From: DASYPQ01 sp046155895
Lineage (GTDB): Bacteria; Planctomycetota; UBA1135; GCA-002686595
Direction: 5' to 3'
DNA length: 64,000 bases
NCBI GenBank assembly: GCA_046155895.1
Contig: JBJXFB010000167.1
Coordinates: forward strand, 9,687-73,686
In this document: in pieces, positions 17,909 through 24,666 of the stretch
Numbering within the stretch: position 1 is the stretch's first letter
Layout: each line of letters starts with the position of its first letter
Program-made: the position numbers and the translations under genes
Notes under the pieces: generated by a model
Databases searched by the model: none
Seen by the model: only the letters and a program-made list of their open reading frames with translations
Told to the model about the DNA's origin: nothing

Positions 17909-18970
17909 TCATTCGTCCTCGGTCCCATCCGTCTCATGCGACGTCGGGTTCGCGGTCGCGGCGAAGAGCTCCGGACATGTCCGGAGCAGCGCCTCGGCGA
18001 ACCCTCTCTGGGAATCGATCGACTCCCGCAGGCCCGACGAGCGGCGGAAGAGGTCTGCAACCTCTCCGACTCGGTCGGGGTGCCGATCGATCAACTCCCG
18101 GAAGTAGTCCAGTGAGCGGCGCTGGTTTCCCTTCAGCGCGTAGACCATCCCCAGGTTGAATCGGGCTACGAAGAAACGGTCGTCCGCGTCCGCGAGCCCG
18201 CTCGTCGTCACCCAACGCCAGAGAGCGATCGCCTTGTCATACACCTTCTCGGAGGAGTGGAGACGGCCGAGCTGGATTGCGGCGTGACCGCGATTGCGAT
18301 CGTCGACGCCCGTCTCGAACACCCGCTGGTATTCCTCGGCGGCCAGCAGACGCCGGCCCTCGTGAGCGTGCAGGAAGGCCAGGTACAGCTGGGCTTCCTC
18401 GTGCGAGGGATCGGCGGAGATCGCCTCCTCCAGGAGGCGACGGCCCTTCTCCAGGGGACTCTCGAGTTTCTCGAGCCGGCCGTTGAACATCGAGCGGGCC
18501 CGGTTCCAGTCGAGGCCGCCGATCTTGTCCTTCCCGTTCATCACGACTCCGTCCACGAATCCGCGTCCGTGCACCTGCGTCGCCTCGACCGGCACGGCCA
18601 CCTCGAACACGCGTTCACGGAAGTCGGGGTCGATCGCCGCGAGGACGTAGGCCTTGCCCAGCTGATAGAAGATCGTCGCGAGCCGGTGCACGAGGTCGAT
18701 GCCCTCGACGGCCTCGACGCCGATCGGGGAAGAGCCCGTAAGCATCGCGACGCGCGCGAAGAGGCGGTCGGGGTCCGCGATGTCCTTGTGGAAGCGGACC
18801 TGCGAGCGCGTGTCCTCGAAGAACTCGCGACAGGAAGTGCAGGCTTCCATGTGCATGACGGCCCGGCCGGCCGCCTGGGAATCCAGCTCGTGGTCCAGCA
18901 GGCAGGAAAGGTCCAGCTGGAAGCTCTCGCAGACCGCGCTGGTCCCTTCGTTCCAGGCTCGAGTGCTCAT
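17909..18970 (-). CDS. Zinc-finger anti-sigma-like protein with TPR repeats
   Basis: 353 residues. The N-terminal part holds the zinc anti-sigma pattern: CLLDHELD near residue 23, then H40-x3-C44-x2-C47 (HMEACTSC). TPR-like helices fill about 150-340 (HEEAQLYLAFLHAHEGRRL, AAIQLGRLHSSEKVYDKAI, VARFNLGMVYALKGNQRRS). No membrane helix is visible, so it looks like a soluble sensor that binds the sigma factor through its zinc domain. It overlaps the sigma gene by 4 bases, which fixes close to equal synthesis. It could be a general TPR adaptor with an mycothiol-independent redox zinc site; the partner assignment is an inference from context. Confidence 0.82.
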   Translation of the reverse strand: MSTRAWNEGTSAVCESFQLDLSCLLDHELDSQAAGRAVMHMEACTSCREFFEDTRSQVRFHKDIADPDRLFARVAMLTGSSPIGVEAVEGIDLVHRLATIFYQLGKAYVLAAIDPDFRERVFEVAVPVEATQVHGRGFVDGVVMNGKDKIGGLDWNRARSMFNGRLEKLESPLEKGRRLLEEAISADPSHEEAQLYLAFLHAHEGRRLLAAEEYQRVFETGVDDRNRGHAAIQLGRLHSSEKVYDKAIALWRWVTTSGLADADDRFFVARFNLGMVYALKGNQRRSLDYFRELIDRHPDRVGEVADLFRRSSGLRESIDSQRGFAEALLRTCPELFAATANPTSHETDGTEDE

Positions 18971-19866
18971 GATTCGACCTCCGAAGACCGAAGCCGGTCG
19001 TCGTTGGGATCCGGGTCCGATTCCTCTTCGATTCTCTCGTCCATGTCCAACTCCGATCCGGCTCGCGGATCGCGTGCGGGACGGCAGTCGGGAGACATGC
19101 CGTCGAACTCACGCCGCATGGCGCGGAAGATCTTCCGGCGAGCCCGGAAGATGACCATCTTGAGGTTCTCCAGCTTGATCCCGAGTTCGTCGGCCGTTTG
19201 GCGGTAGCTGAAGTCCTCGACCTCGACTCGATACAGCGCGGTGCGCTCGCGCGGAGAGAGCTGGCCGTAGAACTTCAGGTACTTGTCGAGGATCAAGAAG
19301 TAGGCGTGGAGGCACGCTGCGCTGCTCTCGCGCTCGATCGCGCCCGACAGGGGGCTCGAGGGACGCGCCTCGGGCTGATCCGAGAGATCCTCGAAAGGAA
19401 CCTCGACCCTTCCGCCCCGGCCTTGGGAGCGAAGGTGCTTGAGCACCGTATTGCGCACGATCATCGCCGACCACACGCGGAAGGCATCCTCGCGTTCCGA
19501 ATTGAACCGGTGCGGGTACCGGTAGATGTTGAAGAAGACCTCTTGGAGGACGTCCCGCGCGTCGGCCTTGCTCGAGTAGCGTCGGAGCCGGCCGGCGACC
19601 TGGACGAGGAGGTGCTGGCTATTCAGCTCGTAGAGCAGCCCGAAGCACCCTCTCCCGCGAGTCTCGCGGAAAGCCTCCATGAGGCGCGTCGACAGGGCGT
19701 CGCGCCGGAGCTCCGCTTCCCCCTCCCCATCGAGGATCTCGGTCAATTGCCGGAGGACCTGGGCCCCGACCTCCGCGCCGATCTCCACGAGGCGGAGCCG
19801 CCATTGAGCCCTGGATCCCGAACTCCCCAGGACGTGCTCGGGGTCGAGGGATTCGAGGGTCTTCAT
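18967..19866 (-). CDS. ECF-type RNA polymerase sigma factor
   Basis: 299 residues, longer than a usual ECF factor because of an N-terminal extension of about 75 residues and an acidic tail of about 40. Region 2 is seen in YSSKADARDVLQEVFFNIYR and RVWSAMIVRNTVLKHLRSQ. Region 4 is seen in LSPRERTALYRVEVEDFSYR and TADELGIKLENLKMVIFRAR, a helix-turn-helix. It directs RNA polymerase to an unknown regulon, probably including its own operon. It is the first gene of the sigma / anti-sigma-like / exported protein operon. A candidate promoter with an inverted repeat lies about 70-95 bases upstream. Confidence 0.9.
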   Translation of the reverse strand: MKTLESLDPEHVLGSSGSRAQWRLRLVEIGAEVGAQVLRQLTEILDGEGEAELRRDALSTRLMEAFRETRGRGCFGLLYELNSQHLLVQVAGRLRRYSSKADARDVLQEVFFNIYRYPHRFNSEREDAFRVWSAMIVRNTVLKHLRSQGRGGRVEVPFEDLSDQPEARPSSPLSGAIERESSAACLHAYFLILDKYLKFYGQLSPRERTALYRVEVEDFSYRQTADELGIKLENLKMVIFRARRKIFRAMRREFDGMSPDCRPARDPRAGSELDMDERIEEESDPDPNDDRLRSSEVES

Positions 19867-19934
19867 GCAGACGATCGCTGGAGCGGGTTCGGGAAGGGTC
19901 CTCGGGGAGCGAGGAGCCGACGCTGCGGAAGCTG

Positions 19935-19991
19935 ATTCTATGGGCGGTCGCGGAAGAGGTAACAGAAAGGGAACAAGTACTTTTCGTTACC
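19935..19991 (-). promoter_or_regulatory. Candidate promoter and inverted repeat upstream of the sigma operon
   Basis: On the minus strand TAGAAT (19940-19935) lies 16 bases after TTACCT (19962-19957). An inverted repeat with arms GGTAAC (19958-19963) and GTTACC (19986-19991), extended by A/T-rich GAAA and TTTTC, overlaps the -35 region. It sits between the sigma operon and queG and could be an operator for either. Read from sequence only; the -35 match is weak. Confidence 0.35.
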
Positions 19992-20107
19992 GGGAAGGGC
20001 AGTGGGGCGTGCCCGGGGGGAGAAGGCGCGCCGGGCACGGGGAGGCGCAACGCAGCCGAGACTCTCCGGTTGCCGAACGGCCCCTCCTGCACCGATGATG
20101 GGGCCCG

Positions 20108-21220
20108 GTGCAACCCTCCTCCCAGGCCTTGGAAATCGCCCTGGAGGCTGGTTTCGACCTCGCCGGGACGGCCCCCCTCCGACCTCCCCGAGCAGCCTCC
20201 CGGTTCCTGAAGTGGCTCGCTGAAGGGCGGCACGGGAGCATGGGCTGGATCGAGCGCCAGAGCGCGAAGATCGTCGATCCCCGCCGCAACTTCCCCGAAG
20301 GCAAGTCGATCCTCGTCCTGGGGCTGGCCCACTCCCGGCCTGATGTTTCCCTGCCTGGTGGCGGCCGAGTAGCCCGCTACGCGGCCGGCCGCGATTACCA
20401 CAACGTCGTGCGCCGGATGCTGACGAAGCTCGCCAGCGGCCTCCGTCGGGCGGGTCTGGCGGGGACGAGCCGACGGATCGTCGACGCTGGGCCCCTGCTC
20501 GAACGCTCACACGCGGCCGAGGCCGGCCTCGGTTTCGAATCCAAGGCCGCCAATCTCCTCCATCCGAGCTTCGGACCCTGGTTCTTCCTCGGAGAGCTCC
20601 TCCTCGACGCCGATCTCGAGCCGACTACCGGCCCTGCGGCCGGATCCTGCGGCACTTGCACCGCCTGCATCGACGCATGCCCGACCGGGGCGATCTTCGA
20701 ACCGGGCCGCGTCGACGCCCGGGACTGCATCAGCTACCAGACGATCGAGAACAGGGGGGTCGTCCCGGCCGGCATTCGAACCCAAATCGGGCCCTGGGTG
20801 TTCGGATGTGACATCTGCTCGGAAGTCTGTCCGTGGGGTCACGGGGCCGAAGACCACTCCGCGCGATTCGGCGTCCACAGCGCAGTCGCCGACATCGGCC
20901 TGGTCGAGTGGCTGGAGGCCGGCGAGGAGCTCGCCGGCTGGGTGGCCGCTTCCCCCCTGCAACGGCCGGGGCGGGAGGGGCTCGCCCGGAACGCGGCTAT
21001 CGCGCTCGGCAACCTGCCCTCCGATGCCGGTCGACGGGCCCTGTTGCATGCCTTGAAACTCGATCCGTCACCGATCGTGCGTGAAGCGGCGGCTTGGTCC
21101 CTCTCGAAGGCGCATGGCTCGGACTCCGTGACCAAGGCCGCTCTCGAGAGGGCCTCCCTCGCGGAGCAGGAAGCGCCGATCCGGGCGGCCATCCAGACCT
21201 GGCGATCGAACTGCGGCTAG
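20108..21220 (+). CDS. queG: Epoxyqueuosine reductase
   Basis: 370 residues from GTG 20108. The cobalamin-binding half contains the family stretches GMGWIERQ-like GSMGWIERQ, VLGLAHSRPD and YAAGRDYHNVVRRML. Two 4Fe-4S sites follow: SCGTCTACIDACPTGAI (about 179-195) and FGCDICSEVCPWG (about 235-247). HEAT-like helices close the protein (VREAAAWSLSKA). QueG reduces epoxyqueuosine to queuosine in tRNA with GUN anticodons. queA, which makes its substrate in tRNA, lies 7 kb away at 27671-28750, so both late steps are in this window. Transcribed divergently from the sigma operon. Confidence 0.93.
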   Translation: MQPSSQALEIALEAGFDLAGTAPLRPPRAASRFLKWLAEGRHGSMGWIERQSAKIVDPRRNFPEGKSILVLGLAHSRPDVSLPGGGRVARYAAGRDYHNVVRRMLTKLASGLRRAGLAGTSRRIVDAGPLLERSHAAEAGLGFESKAANLLHPSFGPWFFLGELLLDADLEPTTGPAAGSCGTCTACIDACPTGAIFEPGRVDARDCISYQTIENRGVVPAGIRTQIGPWVFGCDICSEVCPWGHGAEDHSARFGVHSAVADIGLVEWLEAGEELAGWVAASPLQRPGREGLARNAAIALGNLPSDAGRRALLHALKLDPSPIVREAAAWSLSKAHGSDSVTKAALERASLAEQEAPIRAAIQTWRSNCG

Positions 21221-21609
21221 CGTCGATTCCTCGCGACACGTCGTCCCGGATGTCGAGATTCGAGAACGTGCCCTGTGCGGGAGCCTATCGTCATGCATGG
21301 CAGTCCCACAAGCCTAGTCTGTATAACGAGATAGAGCGATCCAAGCGCCGGGGCGACTCCCTGCCGGGAGAACTTCCCGGGCCCGCACTTCGTCCAAGAA
21401 GGTCGAGTCGAGGCCGAGCCTCGTCGCCCGTGTCGAATTCGGACGACGTTCGGACCGGTCGGTTCCCCAGCGGATGGAGATTCGCACGGTCACGCAAGCC
21501 GTTGTCTGCTTGGAAGTTGCCATCTTGGGAGTCGCGACTGCCCGCTTTGGCAGGGCGCTTGCTCTTGGGTCCAGTCCAAGACAGACCCACAGGCAGGATC
21601 GGATACCGG
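21221..21609 (+). other. Intergenic region of about 390 bp, no gene supported
   Basis: Less GC-rich than its surroundings. TATAAC at 21322-21327 is a fair -10 box, with no convincing -35. It would leave an unusually long leader before the small gene at 21610. A short hairpin, CCGGGA with TCCCGG, lies near 21363-21380. The open frames crossing the region are unlike proteins. It may hold a leader RNA or a small RNA, but nothing more can be supported. Confidence 0.4.
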
Positions 21610-21831
21610 ATGGAACCCTCTGACTTCTACAGCGACCTCAAGCACTGCCCGAAGTGCGACAAGTACGTCACCTACCTCATGGGAGTCGAGCACTCCTACT
21701 GCACGCAGTGCGGGGGTCGCGTCCGCCTCTTCTCCCAGACCGACTGGACTTCCTTCAGCGAGAACCTCACGCGCAATCGCCCCAAGGGTGGACGTCCCCG
21801 CAAGGACCAGCGCGACCGCGAGTCGGCCTGA
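21610..21831 (+). CDS. Small zinc-ribbon protein of unknown function
   Basis: 73 residues from ATG 21610; a longer upstream frame has shadow composition. It has one zinc ribbon with knuckles CPKC (residues 13-16) and CTQCG (about 32-36), spaced by YVTYLMGVEHSY. A basic tail follows (NRPKGGRPRKDQRDRE), which could contact nucleic acid. I do not recognise the family beyond the ribbon. It stands alone between queG and the convergent TPR gene, after the 390-bp region. A transcription-associated or RNA-binding role is only a guess. Confidence 0.7.
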   Translation: MEPSDFYSDLKHCPKCDKYVTYLMGVEHSYCTQCGGRVRLFSQTDWTSFSENLTRNRPKGGRPRKDQRDRESA

Positions 21832-21846
21832 ACCGCGAAGCCGAGC

Positions 21847-22995
21847 CTAGTCCGGCTTGAGGCGTCGAGCCTTCTCCCCGGCCTGCAGGCGCTCCTGCAG
21901 CCGACCCGTGCGCGCGTAGTAGCGTTCGAGGCGCTCCCAGGTCTTCCACTCGCCCGAGCAACGATCGGCGAGCGCTTCTGCGGCGATCCGCGCCCCCTCC
22001 GCGTCACGCATGCGTTCGAGGACGTCCACCGCCAGGATCCGCAGATCGACGTCGGTAGGTCTCTCGACGACGAGACGGGCGAGCGCGCGGCGCGCGGAAC
22101 GAATGTCACCGGTCGATGCGTGGATGTCCACCAGCCTGCGGAGGAGAACCGGATCGTGGGGTGCGTACTCGAGTCGGCTCTCGATCGTGTGCGCCTCTTG
22201 CGCGGCCGCGGAGAGCGCACGGTAGCGCTCCTGCGCCTCGACCCCCTCCTTCTCCCGGCCCAGATCGAGGAGGATCCGGCCGAGAAGGAACCAGGGGCGA
22301 GGCTGCCAGGGATCGAGGTCGCGAGCGCGCGATGCCGCGGCGAGCGCTGCGTCGGGACGCTCCAGGTCCAAGAGAACCTGCGCCTTCCAAGCCCAGGCCT
22401 CCGCGTGGCGAGGATCGATCCCGAGGAGCTCGTCGAGGAGCTTCTCGGCCTGCTCAGGAGCGCCGAGATGCAGCTCGCTCAGTGCGAGACCCCGGATGGC
22501 CTCGATTTCGCGGGGCGAGAGGGCTAGGACGCGCTGGTAGTGCTCCTTGGCGCGAGCGTAGTCCCCGAGGCTGTAGTAGCAGTGCCCGAGCACGCGCGTC
22601 CTCGCGAGCAGGGCCGGCGCCGCCTCGAGGAGTCGCTCGAGGGTCGCGGCCGCGTCTCCGTAGCGCTGCAGGCGGAAGTAGACGACCCCCATCTCGTAGA
22701 GCGCCGGCGGGTAGTCGGGTTCCTTCTCGAGGACGCCGTAGAGCCGCTCGAGGGCGAGCGGCAAGTCGCGTTGGTGGATCGCGAGGACGGCATCGCGCAT
22801 CCCGGCGGGAACCACCCCGGACTGCTCGTCCGAATCCACGCCGAAATCCCGCCATCGGCCGGGTTCCGCCTTCTCGAGCGTGCGCGGATCCCGGCGGAGA
22901 GCCTCCATTCCGGCCGAAGCGGCCGTGGGCGTTTGCGCGCTCGGGGCGACCAAACCCGGCGCCAGCGCCGAGATCACGAGGAGCAGCTCGATCAT
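21847..22995 (-). CDS. Exported TPR-repeat protein
   Basis: 382 residues. A short signal peptide (MIELLLVISALAPGLVAPSA) precedes about eight TPR units from residue 70 on, for example YPPALYEMGVVYFRLQRYGD, ARTRVLGHCYYSLGDYARA and RPWFLLGRILLDLGREKEG. No other domain is visible. The start ATG overlaps the stop of the FG-GAP/ASPIC gene by 4 bases, making it the third gene of that operon. Pairing of TPR proteins with ASPIC/UnbV proteins is frequent in planctomycetes and related phyla. TPR arrays bind other proteins, so it probably works with its FG-GAP neighbours outside the cytoplasm (inference). Confidence 0.85.
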   Translation of the reverse strand: MIELLLVISALAPGLVAPSAQTPTAASAGMEALRRDPRTLEKAEPGRWRDFGVDSDEQSGVVPAGMRDAVLAIHQRDLPLALERLYGVLEKEPDYPPALYEMGVVYFRLQRYGDAAATLERLLEAAPALLARTRVLGHCYYSLGDYARAKEHYQRVLALSPREIEAIRGLALSELHLGAPEQAEKLLDELLGIDPRHAEAWAWKAQVLLDLERPDAALAAASRARDLDPWQPRPWFLLGRILLDLGREKEGVEAQERYRALSAAAQEAHTIESRLEYAPHDPVLLRRLVDIHASTGDIRSARRALARLVVERPTDVDLRILAVDVLERMRDAEGARIAAEALADRCSGEWKTWERLERYYARTGRLQERLQAGEKARRLKPD

Positions 22996-24665
22996 TTCTC
23001 ATCGGCCTCGTCGACGACGAGGACGCGATCCACGCTGACTCCCTCGAGAACCTGTTCCCGCCCCGAAGGCCAGCGCACGACGAGACGCTCGAGCCGCTCG
23101 GTCGCACCCAGTCCGAAGTGAGCTTCGGCCGGTATCGCGCTCTGGTACCCCCCAGCCGTGCGAATCTCGGCGCGGCGCACTCCGCCCTCCCACTCCGCGA
23201 TCACGCGCGCGCCGATCCCGTCGCGGTTGCCCTTCCGGGAACGCAGCTTCACGCGCAGCCAGTGGCCGTGCTTGCCGGCCGCAACCGAGTTGAGGAACAC
23301 TTGGACGGCTCCCTCGATCCGCAGGCCGACGATGTCGAGGTCCCCATCGCCGTCGAGATCGGCGCACGCGCTCGCGCGCGAGACCGCGGGAAGCGCATCG
23401 GAAAGCGGTTCCACCGTGAAGCGGCCGTCTCCCGCGCTGCGGTAGAGCTGGCTCTCCTGAGCGTAACGGGTGTCCGTCCCCGGCTGGTCGGCTTCCGGAT
23501 AGACGTGGCCGTTCAACACGGAGAGGTCGAGGTCCCCGTCCAGATCGAAGTCGGCGAAGTGAGTGCCCCAACCGAGCTTGGGCAGGCTCGGCCCGGACAG
23601 TCCGGCCGCGGCGGATCGCTCTCGAAATCCGAGGTTCTTCGATGAGACGTAGAGCGCGTTGCTCTCGGCCGAGAAGTTCGTGACGTGGAGATCGTCCCGG
23701 CCGTCCCCGTTCCAGTCGCCGCAGGCGATTCCCATCCCAGCCTGCTCCTTGCCGTTGGCGTCGTGGCTCACTCCCCGCCGGAAGCCGACTTCCGCGAAGG
23801 TTCCGTCGCCGCGGTTCTCCCACAGGTGATTCGGGGTCGAGTCGTTCGTCACGTAGACGTCCGTGTCGCCGTCGTCGTCGTAGTCGAGAGTCATCACTCC
23901 CAGGCCGAAGGCGGCGGCGGCGGGACGGAAGCCCGCGGGGCTCGTCCTCTCCTCGAAGGTGCCGTCGCCCCTCCCGCGGAAGAGGCGATCGTGCGTCGGG
24001 ACCAGGCCCTCGGGCCCGCACATCACGTCGATGCCTTTCCACTTGCAGCCCGCCTCCCCGCGTCGGGCCACCGCCTTGGGATCGAACTTGAGGTAGTTCA
24101 CGACGACCAGGTCGAGATGCCCGTCCCGGTCGTAGTCCAGGAAGGCGGCGCTGGAGCTCCATTCGTCTCCGACGAGGCCGGCCTCGGCCGTGATCTCGCG
24201 GAACCCTCGACCCCGGTCGTTCAGGAAGACGCGCTTGGGCCCCCATTGCGTGACGACCAGATCGAGCCAGCCGTCGCCATCGATGTCCCCGGCGGCCCCT
24301 CCCATGCCCCACCGGCCTCCGGTCATCTCCCAAGTCGGCCCGGCAGGGAGGAACGTGCCGTCTCCCTGCCCGAGGAAAAGGCGCGGAGGGAACCCCGGCT
24401 CGCCTTTCTCGACGCGCTCGAGCGTCGAGCCGTCGACGATCACCAGATCGACCCGGTCGTCCCCGTCGAAATCGCCGAGGATCACGCCGCCCCCGTTCGC
24501 CTCGACGATGAAGTCCTTGGCGGGCGAGCCGCAGTGGGTCACGACTCCAGGGAGGGCGCGCTGGCCGATCTCGCGGAAAAGCGGATCGGCAGAGGTCGCG
24601 AGGACGGCGGACAGGATGGCCTGGAGCACGCGGGAGAGATCGTACCTCTCGCGCGATCGGCGCAC
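22992..24665 (-). CDS. Exported FG-GAP/VCBS propeller protein with ASPIC/UnbV C-terminal domain
   Basis: 557 residues from GTG 24665, one base after the upstream stop, giving a signal peptide MRRSRERYDLSRV then LQAILSAVLATSA; a GTG at 24629 is the alternative. Seven or more calcium-binding FG-GAP units follow with DxDGDxxxD loops (GDFDGDDRVDLVIV, GDIDGDGWLDLVV, LDYDRDGHLDLVV, GDWNGDGRDDLHV, ADFDLDGDLDLSV, ADLDGDGDLDIVG). The last 90 residues are an ASPIC/UnbV domain (WLRVKLRSRKGNRDGIGARV, IRTAGGYQSAIP, VRWPSGREQ). This pair of domains is widespread in planctomycetes, of unknown function, and probably binds surface partners or polymers. It is the middle gene of a three-gene operon. Confidence 0.88.
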   Translation of the reverse strand: MRRSRERYDLSRVLQAILSAVLATSADPLFREIGQRALPGVVTHCGSPAKDFIVEANGGGVILGDFDGDDRVDLVIVDGSTLERVEKGEPGFPPRLFLGQGDGTFLPAGPTWEMTGGRWGMGGAAGDIDGDGWLDLVVTQWGPKRVFLNDRGRGFREITAEAGLVGDEWSSSAAFLDYDRDGHLDLVVVNYLKFDPKAVARRGEAGCKWKGIDVMCGPEGLVPTHDRLFRGRGDGTFEERTSPAGFRPAAAAFGLGVMTLDYDDDGDTDVYVTNDSTPNHLWENRGDGTFAEVGFRRGVSHDANGKEQAGMGIACGDWNGDGRDDLHVTNFSAESNALYVSSKNLGFRERSAAAGLSGPSLPKLGWGTHFADFDLDGDLDLSVLNGHVYPEADQPGTDTRYAQESQLYRSAGDGRFTVEPLSDALPAVSRASACADLDGDGDLDIVGLRIEGAVQVFLNSVAAGKHGHWLRVKLRSRKGNRDGIGARVIAEWEGGVRRAEIRTAGGYQSAIPAEAHFGLGATERLERLVVRWPSGREQVLEGVSVDRVLVVDEADEK

Positions 24666-24666
24666 C

